Shown: positions 9,122 through 17,554 of the stretch, in pieces
Position numbering within the stretch: the first letter of the stretch is position 1
Layout of the letters: every line of letters begins with the position of its first letter
Assembly (NCBI RefSeq): GCF_009674565.1
Contig: NZ_WKJL01000001.1
Location: 868,001 to 932,000, forward strand
Length of the DNA stretch: 64,000 bases
DNA from: Duganella aquatilis
GTDB lineage: Bacteria; Pseudomonadota; Gammaproteobacteria; Burkholderiales; Burkholderiaceae_D
Direction of reading: 5' to 3'
Made by a program: the position numbers and the translations under genes
Notes under the pieces: generated by a model
The model's input: only the letters and a program-made list of their open reading frames with translations
Database searches by the model: none
Told to the model about the DNA's origin: nothing

Positions 9122-10078
9122 TCAAATTCGGTCGGTGGCGCGCTTGGCGAAGAAGGCGCGGGCGATGTCGGCGTCGCGGTGGATGGCGGCCGTCAGCGTC
9201 GGCAGATCGACGTATTTTTCCTCGTCGCGGATCTTCCGCAGGAACTCGACGCGCACCTGCTTGCCGTAGCAGCCCTGGTCGAAGTCGAAGACATGCACTT
9301 CCAGCAGCACGCGGCCGCTGTCATCGACGGTCGGGCGCACGCCCAGGCTGGCGACGGCCGGCAGCGGATGCTCGGCCAGGCCGTGCACCTGCACGATGAA
9401 GATGCCCGACAGGGCGGGGCGGTGCGGCACGCGCAGGTTCAGCGTCGGGAAGCCCAGCGTGCGGCCCAGCTTCTGGCCGTGGATCACGTGGCCGGAGATG
9501 GCGTACGGGTGGCCGAGCAGCGCCTCGGCGTGCGGGAAGTCCCCTTCGTTGAGCGCGGCGCGCACGGCGGAGGAGGAGATGCGGGTGCTGCCGTTCATCA
9601 CGGTCGGCAGGGTCTCGACGTGGAAGCCGTATTGCTTGCCCGCTTCCAGCAGCATCTGCACGTTGCCGGCGCGGCGGGCGCCGTAGCAGAAGTCGTCGCC
9701 GACCATCAGCCATTTGACGTGCAGGCCTTCGACCAGCACTTTTTCGGTGAATTCCTGCGGCGTCAGCGCCGCGAACGGCGCCGAGAAATGCTCGACGATG
9801 ACGCGGTCGATGCCGTTGTCGGACAGCGATTGCAGCTTGTCGCGCAGGTTGGCGATGCGCGCCGGGGCGCGCGACAGGTCGCCGGCCTTGTGAGCGAAGA
9901 ATTCGCGTGGATGCGGCTCGAAGGTCATCACGGCCGCTTCCAGTCCCAGACCGGTGGCGGCGGCGCGCACGCGGGCCAGCAAGGCCTGGTGGCCGAGGTG
10001 GACGCCGTCGAAGTTGCCGATCGTGAGCGCGCAGGGCGCGCGCGCCGCTGCATTGGGAAGACCTCGAAATACCTTCAT
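9122..10078 (-). CDS. ribF: Bifunctional riboflavin kinase / FAD synthetase
   Basis: A 318-residue cytoplasmic enzyme that phosphorylates riboflavin to FMN and adenylates FMN to FAD. The N-terminal FMN adenylyltransferase domain has GNFDGVHLGHQALL with the nucleotidyl-transfer HxGH-type motif, and STRISSSAVRAAL. The C-terminal riboflavin kinase domain contains GRTLGFPTLNLRV and the acidic EVHVFDFD segment. It is the first gene of the ribF-ileS-lspA-coaBC-dut run; the 72 bp upstream of its ATG, up to the long palindrome, must hold its promoter. Confidence 0.96.
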   Translation of the reverse strand: MKVFRGLPNAAARAPCALTIGNFDGVHLGHQALLARVRAAATGLGLEAAVMTFEPHPREFFAHKAGDLSRAPARIANLRDKLQSLSDNGIDRVIVEHFSAPFAALTPQEFTEKVLVEGLHVKWLMVGDDFCYGARRAGNVQMLLEAGKQYGFHVETLPTVMNGSTRISSSAVRAALNEGDFPHAEALLGHPYAISGHVIHGQKLGRTLGFPTLNLRVPHRPALSGIFIVQVHGLAEHPLPAVASLGVRPTVDDSGRVLLEVHVFDFDQGCYGKQVRVEFLRKIRDEEKYVDLPTLTAAIHRDADIARAFFAKRATDRI

Positions 10079-10150
10079 GGGAATCTGGTAAAAAAACTGT
10101 CGCGAATCAGGGATTATACGGGGAATCCCTCAAAGCGAAAAAAAACCCAG

Positions 10151-10242
10151 TTCCGGGGTCAGGTCCCTCATTTCTACACGGTCTCTGCGGTACGCACGCG
10201 TACCGCAGAGACCGTGTAGAAATGAGGGACCTGACCCCGGAA
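10151..10242. repeat. 92-nt near-perfect palindrome (45-bp arms, 2-nt centre), REP/MITE-like
   Basis: The left arm 10151-10195 and right arm 10198-10242 are exact reverse complements, with only AC at 10196-10197 unpaired. The arms begin TTCCGGGGTCAGGTCCC and end at the central CGC. It lies between the ribF promoter region and the terminator of the TPR gene. A 45-bp perfect stem is much longer than a transcription terminator and has no T-run of its own. The outer GGGGTCAG core recurs in the 30-nt palindrome at 20938-20967, which suggests a dispersed family. No transposase is visible nearby. Confidence 0.85.
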
Positions 10243-10243
10243 T

Positions 10244-10281
10244 AAAAAAAGCGCTGTCCGGCCGGGCCGGAACAGCGCTTT
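10244..10281 (-). terminator. Rho-independent terminator of the TPR-protein gene
   Basis: Read on the minus strand, an AGCGCTGT / ACAGCGCT stem continues into a GC-rich CCGGC/GCCGG extension and is followed by a run of seven T. It starts about 20 bp past the stop at 10300 and directly abuts the long palindrome. Confidence 0.85.
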
Positions 10282-10299
10282 GCGCATCAACCGCCCGAA

Positions 10300-11523
10300 T
10301 TACATCGGGTGATTAATGTTCAGGGTCCAGTAGCGGGCCAGGTCGGCGGTGCCATCGGTGCCTTTGACGGTTTTCAGCGTGTTCAGCGCGGCAGGTTTCT
10401 TGCCGGCGATGCTTTGCGCGATGCCGTAGTGCAGCTTGATGGCTTCCGGATTGCGGCCGGTGCCCAGTTTCACGGCCTGATCCATCAGCGCCAGGCCCTT
10501 GTCGGCCTTGCCGGCGGACACCAGGCCGTAGCCCAGGTTGGCCAGCGCGTCCGCATCCTTGGCCTTGACGGCTTCGGCTTCGTTGGCGGCGGCTTTGGCG
10601 TCGAACTCGGTCTGGGTCTTGGCGGCCAGGTCTTTCAGACGCTGGTGGCGCGCGGCGTCGGAGCCGGTGCCCAGGATGCCTTTTTTGTAGCCCTGATCGA
10701 TGATCTTGATGGCTTCAGCAGGATTGCCGGCCTGCAGCGACAGCTGGGCCATTTCCATGTATTCCGACGGCTTGGTCAGCAGGCCGTTGACCAGGCGCAG
10801 ACGCAGCACGTCCAGCGACAGCGTCGACGAGAAGCCTGGCTTGCCCGACACGCGGTTCAGCAGGTCGGCCCAGTACGAGGTTTTTGGATACGAACCAGCC
10901 AGTTTTTCCAGGGTCTGCACGTAGCCGGCCTTGTCGTTCTGTTTCAGCTGGATGTTGGCCAGCATGCCCAGCTGGTTTTCGCTCAGGTTTTTCGACGCTT
11001 GCAGTTCCTTGGCCGCTTCAGCGTATTTGCCGGAGGTGTACAGGATCTGCACGATGTATTCGTGGGCCGAGGTGTTGCTCGGATTGTCTTTCAGCACGCG
11101 CTGGAACCAGGTCACGGCTTTTGGATAGTCCTTGGCGCGGTAGTAAATGCCGGCCAGGGCTTCGGAGAATTTGGCGGATTCGGCCGGCGACAGCTTGCCG
11201 GAGTTGATCACGAATTCGAAGGCGCGGGCGGCGGTGTCGTTGTCGCCGGCGGCGACGGCCACCGAGGCGCGGGTGCGCTCGATCAGATAGCTTTCGTTGG
11301 CGGATTTGCCGCCGACAGCGTCAGTTTCTTTCAGTTTGGCAAGAGCTTCCTTGTTCTTGCCGGCCGCGGCCAGTTTCTGTGCTTCCTGCAATGGTTTGCC
11401 GATTTCGGCGCGCACCGTTTCAGCGGCGTAGGCGACCGACGAGAAACCTGCGATGGGGGCTGCTGCGGTGAAACCAATAGCGGCCATTACCAGGCCGAGA
11501 TGAGCGAGACGAAACTTGGTCAT
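10300..11523 (-). CDS. Periplasmic tetratricopeptide-repeat protein
   Basis: A 407-residue exported protein starting MTKFRLAHLGLVMAAIGF, with a Sec signal peptide ending near SSVAYA. The rest is helical and alanine/lysine-rich with TPR-like units, for example YYRAKDYPKAVTWFQRVLKD, SAHEYIVQILYTSGKYAEAA and ANLGYGLVSAGKADKGLALM. TPR solenoids are protein-protein scaffolds; no enzymatic motif is visible. I chose the ATG at 11523 because GAAAG precedes it and the signal peptide begins there; upstream in-frame ATGs have no ribosome site. It lies directly downstream of the Ton operon but behind that operon's terminator, so a role in TonB-dependent uptake is only suggested by position. Confidence 0.8.
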   Translation of the reverse strand: MTKFRLAHLGLVMAAIGFTAAAPIAGFSSVAYAAETVRAEIGKPLQEAQKLAAAGKNKEALAKLKETDAVGGKSANESYLIERTRASVAVAAGDNDTAARAFEFVINSGKLSPAESAKFSEALAGIYYRAKDYPKAVTWFQRVLKDNPSNTSAHEYIVQILYTSGKYAEAAKELQASKNLSENQLGMLANIQLKQNDKAGYVQTLEKLAGSYPKTSYWADLLNRVSGKPGFSSTLSLDVLRLRLVNGLLTKPSEYMEMAQLSLQAGNPAEAIKIIDQGYKKGILGTGSDAARHQRLKDLAAKTQTEFDAKAAANEAEAVKAKDADALANLGYGLVSAGKADKGLALMDQAVKLGTGRNPEAIKLHYGIAQSIAGKKPAALNTLKTVKGTDGTADLARYWTLNINHPM

Positions 11524-11540
11524 GGGTGAGTTTTCTTTCA

Positions 11541-11577
11541 TCAAAAAACGAAAATAGGCAGGAATGTCCTGCCTATT
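11541..11577 (-). terminator. Rho-independent terminator of the tonB-exbB-exbD-exbD operon
   Basis: An 11-bp perfect stem (AATAGGCAGGA / TCCTGCCTATT, 11553-11577) with a 3-nt loop is followed on the minus strand by TTCGTTTTTT. It lies 18 bp beyond the stop of the second exbD and ahead of the TPR gene start. Confidence 0.9.
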
Positions 11578-11594
11578 ATTGTACATGGGACGTA

Positions 11595-12023
11595 TTACTG
11601 GAACTGTTCGTTACCGACCAGACCAATCTTGGTCACGCCCAGACGCTGGGCCGAAGCCATCACGCCTGCCACGACTTTGTACGACACCAGCTTGTTCGGA
11701 CGCAGATGCACTTCCGGCTGATCAGCTTGCGCTGCGACATCGGTCAGTTTCGATTCCAGGGTGGTGCGGTCAGGAACGACCACGTTATCCCACAGAATCG
11801 TACCGTCGAAGTCGACGTCAATCGTGATGACCACAGGTTCCTTGGTTGGCGGCGGCGGGGTGCCGACCGGCATGTTCAGGTTGACCGAGTGGTTGGCTTT
11901 AGGAATCGTAATGATCATCATGATAATCAGCACCAGCATCACGTCGATGAGGGGCGTCATATTCATTTCCATCATTGGTTCCGGATCCGCGCCTGCGGAT
12001 GGGGAGCCGACATTCATACTCAT
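11595..12023 (-). CDS. exbD: Biopolymer transport protein ExbD (second copy)
   Basis: A 142-residue protein with a short cytoplasmic N-terminus, one membrane helix (TPLIDVMLVLIIMMIITIP) containing the conserved proton-pathway aspartate, and a periplasmic domain. ExbD works with ExbB as the proton-driven motor that energises TonB at the inner membrane. It is paralogous to the preceding exbD (12084-12512) but clearly diverged in the periplasmic domain. It is the last gene of the operon and is followed by the 11541 terminator. Confidence 0.93.
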   Translation of the reverse strand: MSMNVGSPSAGADPEPMMEMNMTPLIDVMLVLIIMMIITIPKANHSVNLNMPVGTPPPPTKEPVVITIDVDFDGTILWDNVVVPDRTTLESKLTDVAAQADQPEVHLRPNKLVSYKVVAGVMASAQRLGVTKIGLVGNEQFQ

Positions 12024-12083
12024 GATGTTTCCTTTTTAGAAGGGCAGGCCTGAAGCTCCAGGCCTGCGATGCACTGTCGGGTA

Positions 12084-12512
12084 TTAACCCTTATCAGGCG
12101 GTTCGGTGATGAAGCCGACCTTCTGAATACCAGCACGCTGGGTAGTGAAAATAACCTTGCCGATGGCTTCGTACTTGGTTTCTTGGTCGCCACGTACATG
12201 AACTTCCGGCTGAGGCAGTTTCACAGCTTCCACCTTCAGATTGTCGAACAACTCATTGGCGTCGCGCATTTTGCGCTGGTTCCAATAGATGTCGCCATCT
12301 TTGCTAACGACGATGTTGACGTCTTCCGGCTTGGTCTGGATAACCTGGTTGGTTTCCTCTGGCAGCTTGATCTTGATCAGCTTCAGAACAACCGGGCTCG
12401 TGATCAGGAAGATAATCAGCAGCACCAACATGATGTCCACCAGGGGCGTCGTGTTGATTTCTGACATGACTTGATCTTCGTCTCCGCTATCGGAGCCTAC
12501 GGACATGGACAT
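12084..12512 (-). CDS. exbD: Biopolymer transport protein ExbD (first copy)
   Basis: A 142-residue ExbD/TolR protein with an acidic, serine-rich N-terminus (MSMSVGSDSGDEDQVMSEIN), a single membrane helix (TPLVDIMLVLLIIFLITSPV) with the conserved aspartate, and a periplasmic domain ending in EPPDKG. It starts 6 bp after exbB. Two consecutive exbD genes after tonB-exbB also occur in Xanthomonas, where the second copy affects only some substrates; that division of labour is not established here. Confidence 0.93.
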   Translation of the reverse strand: MSMSVGSDSGDEDQVMSEINTTPLVDIMLVLLIIFLITSPVVLKLIKIKLPEETNQVIQTKPEDVNIVVSKDGDIYWNQRKMRDANELFDNLKVEAVKLPQPEVHVRGDQETKYEAIGKVIFTTQRAGIQKVGFITEPPDKG

Positions 12513-12518
12513 GGTTAA

Positions 12519-13415
12519 TTACCCAACTTTTTTGGAGCCGGTAGCGGTCGACATTGCGCCCGAGATCAGCACCGAGTGAACGTCAGCCGAGAAGGCGCGC
12601 ACGTCTTCCATTGCCGACTTGTTACGACGCACCAGCCAGTTGTAACCCAGAACGGCTGGAACTGCCACGAACAGACCGAAGGCGGTCATGATCAGCGCTT
12701 CACCCACTGGACCTGCCACTTTGTCGATCGATGCGTTACCCGACATGCCGATGGCGATCAGTGCATTGTAAATACCCCACACGGTACCGAACAGACCGAT
12801 GAACGGTGCGGTCGAACCCACGGTTGCCAGGAACGACAGGCCGTCTTGCAGACGCGACTGGACTTTGTCCACAGCGCGCTGGATCGACATGGTCACCCAG
12901 GTCGACAGGTCGATTTGTTCCAGCAGGGCGCCGTCGTGGTGCTGGGTAGCCTTGGTGCCGGTTTCAGCGATGAAGCGGAATGGCGAACCGTCGGTCAGCG
13001 AAGCCGAACCAGCAGCGATCGACGAAGCTTTCCAGAACTTGGCCGAGGTTTCTTTCGACTGTTTGAAGATCTTGGTCTGGTCGATCAGTTTGGTGATGAT
13101 GATGTACCACGAACCCATCGACATCAGCGACAGAATGATCAGGGTGCCGCGCGACACGAAGCCGGCTTCCCACACAGCAGCGAAGCCGTATGGATTTTCC
13201 ACTTCTTCTTTACCGCCTTTGGCTGCTGGCGCTTCTGCTGCTGGTGCTGCTGCCGCATCCGCTGCTGGAGCTGCTGCCGGCGCTGCTGCATCTGCTGCTG
13301 GGGCCGAAGCGGCGGCCGAGGCTTGCTCTTGAGCCGAGCTAACCAGGGCGGTGGCTGCGGTCACCGAGAACAGCACAGCGGCCAGTACAGCGGACAAACG
13401 GGTATTCTTAAACAT
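12519..13415 (-). CDS. exbB: Biopolymer transport protein ExbB (MotA/TolQ/ExbB proton channel family)
   Basis: A 298-residue inner-membrane protein. An N-terminal signal-like helix is followed by an alanine/proline-rich periplasmic stretch of about 45 residues, then three ExbB membrane helices. The hallmark segments are LIILSLMSMGSWYIIITKL, FLATVGSTAPFIGLFGTVWG and IMTAFGLFVAVPAVLGYNWL. It assembles as a pentamer around ExbD and converts proton-motive force into TonB movement. The Ala/Pro-rich extension is longer than in E. coli ExbB but common in betaproteobacteria. Confidence 0.94.
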   Translation of the reverse strand: MFKNTRLSAVLAAVLFSVTAATALVSSAQEQASAAASAPAADAAAPAAAPAADAAAAPAAEAPAAKGGKEEVENPYGFAAVWEAGFVSRGTLIILSLMSMGSWYIIITKLIDQTKIFKQSKETSAKFWKASSIAAGSASLTDGSPFRFIAETGTKATQHHDGALLEQIDLSTWVTMSIQRAVDKVQSRLQDGLSFLATVGSTAPFIGLFGTVWGIYNALIAIGMSGNASIDKVAGPVGEALIMTAFGLFVAVPAVLGYNWLVRRNKSAMEDVRAFSADVHSVLISGAMSTATGSKKVG

Positions 13416-13499
13416 GCTTCCTCCAAATTGATAAAATAATCAGATCGCTGGCGTAATGACAACGAAAACTACGTGTGAGACGGTGACTTGTCTCGGTTT

Positions 13500-14162
13500 T
13501 TACTCCAGCGTCCAGACGTATTGCATCTGCTGCCAGCCTTCTTTCGGTACGCCGTCTTCCGTAGCCGGTTTGAAACGGCATTTGGTGATACCTGCGACGG
13601 CGGCTTTGTCCAGATCCCTGAAACCGCTCGACTTCACAACTTTCGAGTCAGCCACACGACCGTCTGCTGCAATCAGGAACGACAGCTGCACCGTGCCGGT
13701 TTCCTCATTACGCAGCGACGACTTCGGCCATTCAGGCTTGGCGCAAGTGCTGAAGTCAACCACTGCTGCGGTACGCACACCGGTTTTAGCTGGACCCGGA
13801 GGCGCTGCCGGCGGAGCTGGCGGGGCTTTCTGGATCTCAGTGGTCGCCGGCTTCACGTTGGTCGCGTTAGCGATCGTGTTGTTCGGCGGTGGCGGCTGCT
13901 GCACGTTCACCTCAACTGGCGGGATGAATGGCGGTGGTGGTGCCTTCATCTCTGGCGGAGGTGGCGGTGGTGGGAGTTCTTTCGGTGGAGGAGGTTTGAC
14001 CTCCTCAATGATCTTGGTCTCCACTGGTGCGACCATTTTGGCCACCAGACGTTTTCCCAAGCCCGTCACGATCCCATAAGCGACCAGGATGTGCAACAAA
14101 ACGACAATCGTAATGCCTGTAAAGTTCTTCCCGGTGCTTTTCTCGTTGTGCGTGAAATTCAT
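13500..14162 (-). CDS. tonB: Energy transducer TonB
   Basis: A 220-residue TonB. The N-terminal anchor is NFTGITIVVLLHILVAYGIV. A periplasm-spanning proline-rich region has alternating Lys/Pro and Glu/Pro (VKPPPPKELPPPPPPPEMK). The C-terminal domain (about the last 85 residues) contains SSLRNEETGTVQLSFLIAAD and FRDLDKAAVAG and contacts the TonB box of outer-membrane receptors. The ATG at 14162 follows GGAG by 9 nt and suits the family better than the in-frame start seven codons upstream. First gene of the Ton operon. Confidence 0.93.
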   Translation of the reverse strand: MNFTHNEKSTGKNFTGITIVVLLHILVAYGIVTGLGKRLVAKMVAPVETKIIEEVKPPPPKELPPPPPPPEMKAPPPPFIPPVEVNVQQPPPPNNTIANATNVKPATTEIQKAPPAPPAAPPGPAKTGVRTAAVVDFSTCAKPEWPKSSLRNEETGTVQLSFLIAADGRVADSKVVKSSGFRDLDKAAVAGITKCRFKPATEDGVPKEGWQQMQYVWTLE

Positions 14163-14576
14163 GCCTGCTTTCTCCAATACCAACTCTCTTTGGTGCTACT
14201 TAAACCCCAAAATGGCGACACAAAACAACAGCCGCATCCGGGACGTCGGCGAATTATACATACGAATTCTTGATTTTACATAGAATTTTCATCCCTAAAA
14301 CCGGTTAAATTTCATAGGGTTTTCCTATGTGGTAGCGCTCCCTTTGCACCGTTCTGGCTCAACGAGCAAGACTCTGCGTCGCATTTTTGGGCGGGGATGC
14401 ACCACGACGTTACTTAGTTTTCCCTTAAGGCCAAAAACGGAATTTTATGCAGGTAGCTTTACTACACACAATTGATAATTTGGCCGTAAATGTTTCTTTC
14501 ATGAAATTCTTGCGGGCACTACTATACAAGTAGCCGCAGAAAAATATTGACTTCAGCAGCCCGTCATGCATCCACG
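14163..14576. other. Intergenic region between tonB and the spoVR terminator, with a probable tonB -10 element
   Basis: About 410 bp of AT-richer DNA without a convincing gene. On the minus strand a TATAAT hexamer at 14253-14258 lies about 90 bp ahead of the tonB start; no good -35 is at the right distance, so the promoter may be activator-dependent. I found no clear Fur box by eye. Short frames here lack ribosome sites and family character. Confidence 0.4.
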
Positions 14577-14615
14577 AAAAAAAACCGGGGTCAGCGCGCC
14601 GTCGCTGCCCCCGGT
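14577..14615 (-). terminator. Rho-independent terminator of the prkA-yeaH-spoVR operon
   Basis: On the minus strand a 7-bp ACCGGGG/CCCCGGT stem, extended by four more pairs after one mismatch, is followed by eight T. It lies 67 bp past the spoVR stop. The left arm contains CCGGGGTCAG, resembling the core of the palindromes at 10151 and 20938, possibly by chance. Confidence 0.88.
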
Positions 14616-14681
14616 ATCGTCTCTTGCAAAAGCCGTGCCTACTTCTCACGTCCTCCGCGAAAGCACTATATATATGTTGGT

Positions 14682-16223
14682 CTAGAAAACGCGCCCCCGT
14701 TTCTCGCGTTTGACCTCCAGGGTACTGATGACTTCGCCGTTTGGCGCCACTGTTTCCAGGTGGACGTCGAAGCCCCATAAGCGTGCAACATGCTTCAGCA
14801 CCTCGCCGGCCTGCTGGTTCAGCGGACGGCGCTGGAACTGGGTATGGCGCAAGGTCAGCGCGCGGTCGTCCTGGGTGTTGACCGACCATACCTGGATGTT
14901 GGGTTCACGGTTACCAAGATTATATTGTTCCGCCAGTTGCTGGCGCACGTATCGGTAGCCGAGGTTGTCGTGGATGGCCGAGACGTTGAGCTTTTCGTTG
15001 TTGTCGTCGTCCAGCACGGCAAAGAAGTGGAACTCGCGGATCAGCTTGGGCGACAGGTACTGGGCGATAAAGCTCTCGTCCTTGAAGTTGCGCATGGCGA
15101 AATCGAGCGTCTTGCGCCAGTCGCTGCCGGCGATGTCGGGGAACCATTCGCGGTCCTCGTCGGTCGGGTGTTCGCAGATGCGGCGGATGTCGGTCATCAT
15201 GGCGAAGCCCAGCGCGTACGGGTTGATGCCGCTGTAGTACTGGCTGTTGACGGGCGGCTGGTAGACCACGTTGGTATGGCTCTTCAGGAACTCCATCATG
15301 AAGCCGTCGCCGATCACGCCCTCGTCGTACAACTGGTTGAGGATGGTGTAGTGCCAGAAGGTGGCCCAGCCTTCGTTCATCACCTGGGTCTGGCGCTGCG
15401 GGTAGAAGTACTGGGAAATCTTGCGCACGATGCGCACCATCTCGCGCTGCCACGGCTCCAGCAGCGGCGCGTACTTCTCGATGAAGTACAGCAGGTTTTC
15501 CTCCGGCTCGGGCGGGAAGCGCTTGACCGCCTTGGTGGTCTCTTCCTCCTCGCGGCGCGGCAGCGTGCGCCACAGGTCGTTGATCTGCGACTGCACGTAG
15601 GCCTCGCGCTCCTTCTGCCGCGCGCGCTCTTCCATCAGCGACAGCTTGGCCGGCCGCTTGTAGCGGTCGACGCCGTAGTTCTGGATCGCGTGGCAGGAGT
15701 CGAGCAGCAGCTCGACCGCGTCGATGCCGTGGCGCTGCTCGCACTCGGCGATGTAGTTCTTGGCGAACACCATGTAGTCGACGATGGCCTCGGCGTCGGT
15801 CCAGGTGCGGAACAGGTAGTTGCCCTTGAAGAAGGAGTTGTGGCCGTAGGCCGCGTGCGCGATCACCAGCGACTGCATGGTCAGGCTGTTTTCCTCCATC
15901 AGGTAGGCGATGCAGGGATTGGAGTTGATGACGATCTCGTAGGCCAGTCCCATCTGTCCGCGCTTGTAGCCTTTCTCGGTGCTGAGGAAGTGCTTGCCGA
16001 ACGACCAGTGGTTGTACGACACCGGCATGCCGACCGAGGTGTAGGCGTCCATCATCTGCTCGGCGGTGATGATCTCCAGCTGGTTCGGGTAGGTATCCAG
16101 CCCGAAGTTTTCGGCGACGCGGCGGATTTCCTGGTGAATCTGCTCGATCAGCTCGAAGGTCCATTCGGATTGCTCCGGCAGGGCGTTCGGGTGCTTCGGC
16201 TTCGGTGGGGTCATGTCGTTCAT
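14682..16223 (-). CDS. SpoVR family protein (YcgB-like)
   Basis: A 513-residue cytoplasmic protein of the SpoVR/YcgB family. Characteristic segments are MPVSYNHWSFGKHF, YEIVINSNPCIAYLMEENS, AHAAYGHNSFFKGNYLF and ATFWHYTILNQLYDEG; the conserved histidines and glutamates hint at a metal site, but no biochemical activity is established. In proteobacteria spoVR is regularly linked with yeaH and prkA and is induced by starvation or general stress. It overlaps yeaH by ATGA, implying translational coupling, and is the last gene before the 14577 terminator. Confidence 0.95.
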   Translation of the reverse strand: MNDMTPPKPKHPNALPEQSEWTFELIEQIHQEIRRVAENFGLDTYPNQLEIITAEQMMDAYTSVGMPVSYNHWSFGKHFLSTEKGYKRGQMGLAYEIVINSNPCIAYLMEENSLTMQSLVIAHAAYGHNSFFKGNYLFRTWTDAEAIVDYMVFAKNYIAECEQRHGIDAVELLLDSCHAIQNYGVDRYKRPAKLSLMEERARQKEREAYVQSQINDLWRTLPRREEEETTKAVKRFPPEPEENLLYFIEKYAPLLEPWQREMVRIVRKISQYFYPQRQTQVMNEGWATFWHYTILNQLYDEGVIGDGFMMEFLKSHTNVVYQPPVNSQYYSGINPYALGFAMMTDIRRICEHPTDEDREWFPDIAGSDWRKTLDFAMRNFKDESFIAQYLSPKLIREFHFFAVLDDDNNEKLNVSAIHDNLGYRYVRQQLAEQYNLGNREPNIQVWSVNTQDDRALTLRHTQFQRRPLNQQAGEVLKHVARLWGFDVHLETVAPNGEVISTLEVKREKRGRVF

Positions 16224-17488
16224 TTTGGCTGCTTCTTGAACAGTTCACGGAACACCGGATAGATGTCGGCCGGCGTGACGATTTTCTGCATGGCGAAATG
16301 CGGATGGTGATCCGGCACCTGCGAATACTGCTCCCACAGGTTTTGCGGCGGGCCGTCGGTGATCTCGACATAGGTGTAGTACTGCACCTTGGGCATGATG
16401 GTGTTGACCAGCAGCTGGCGGCACAGCACCGAGTCGTTGTCCCAGTTGTCGCCGTCCGAGGCCTGGGCCACGTAGGCGTTGTAGCTGCCGGCGCCGTAGC
16501 GTTCGTCGATGACCTTGTCGAGCAGGTGCAGCGCCGACGACACCACCGTGCCGCCCGATTCGCGCGAGTGGAAGAATTCCTCCTCGTCCACTTCGGCCGC
16601 CGCCGTGTGGTGGCGGATGAACACCACCTCGATCTTGTCGTACACGCGCTTGAGGAACAGATACAGCAGGATGAAGAAGCGCTTGGCGGTGTCCTTGCGG
16701 GTTTCGTCCATCGAACCGGAGACGTCCATGATGCAGAACATCACCGCCTGCGTCATCGGCTTCGGCACCTTGACGCGGTTGGTGTAGCGCAGGTCGAAGG
16801 GATCGATGTAGGGAATCGCCAGGATGCGCGTGTGCAGGTGGTGGATCAGTTTCTTCAGCTCGACCACGCGCGGGTCCTGCAGCGGCACGCCTTCGAGCAG
16901 CAGCGTTTCCAGTTCGCGCTCGGCCTCGGCCACGCGCTTGCGCGACGGCCCACCGACCGCGATGCGCCGGCCCAGCGCGCCGCGCAGCGAGCGCAGCACG
17001 TGGATGTTGGACGGCGTGCCGGACATGTTGTAGCCGGCGCGCTGGTTCTTGAAGTCGGTGCTGGCGGTCAGCTGCGTCTTGACCATGTGCGGCAGTTCCA
17101 GGTCTTCGAAGAAGTAGTTCATGAATTCTTCGCGCGACAGCTCGAAGATGAAGTCGTCCTCGGTCATCTGGTCGCTGTTGCCGGCCTTGCCGCGGCCGGA
17201 ACCGGCGCCGCCTTTGGGGCGGTTGATCTGGTCGCCTTTCTGGTATTCCTGGTTGCCGGGATTGACCACCTCCCACACGCCGCCGTGGGCATGGCCGAAC
17301 GATGGCTCGCTCACATCCTTGACCGGGATGGAGACTTTTTCGCCGTTCTCAACGTCGGTGATGGAACGGCCCTTGATGGCGCGGCCCACCGCGTCCTTGA
17401 TCTGCGATTTATAGCGCCGCAAGAAGCGCTCGCGGTTGACTGCGGACTTGTTCTTGCCCTGTAAACGTCGGTCGATGAGGTAAGTCAA
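16220..17488 (-). CDS. yeaH: YeaH/YhbH family protein (DUF444, VWA-like)
   Basis: A 422-residue protein starting at TTG (17488), which AGGAGG precedes by 6-7 nt. From this start it reads M-TYLIDRRLQGKNKSAVNR, matching the E. coli YeaH N-terminus; a longer frame adds only unrelated residues. Other family segments are RFLRRYKSQIKDAVGRAI and the VWA/MIDAS-type CIMDVSGSMDE, followed by FFILLYLFLKRVYDKIEVVF and GGTVVSSALHLLD. It is partnered with the PrkA kinase in a stress-response module; the target is unknown. It sits between prkA and spoVR, overlapping the latter by 4 bp. Confidence 0.94.
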   Translation of the reverse strand: MTYLIDRRLQGKNKSAVNRERFLRRYKSQIKDAVGRAIKGRSITDVENGEKVSIPVKDVSEPSFGHAHGGVWEVVNPGNQEYQKGDQINRPKGGAGSGRGKAGNSDQMTEDDFIFELSREEFMNYFFEDLELPHMVKTQLTASTDFKNQRAGYNMSGTPSNIHVLRSLRGALGRRIAVGGPSRKRVAEAERELETLLLEGVPLQDPRVVELKKLIHHLHTRILAIPYIDPFDLRYTNRVKVPKPMTQAVMFCIMDVSGSMDETRKDTAKRFFILLYLFLKRVYDKIEVVFIRHHTAAAEVDEEEFFHSRESGGTVVSSALHLLDKVIDERYGAGSYNAYVAQASDGDNWDNDSVLCRQLLVNTIMPKVQYYTYVEITDGPPQNLWEQYSQVPDHHPHFAMQKIVTPADIYPVFRELFKKQPK

Positions 17489-17554
17489 AAGATGCCTCCT
17501 GCTGCTATTGGTCGGCGCCGCGCCACCCGTGCACAGGTGGCGCGCAAGCACTGC

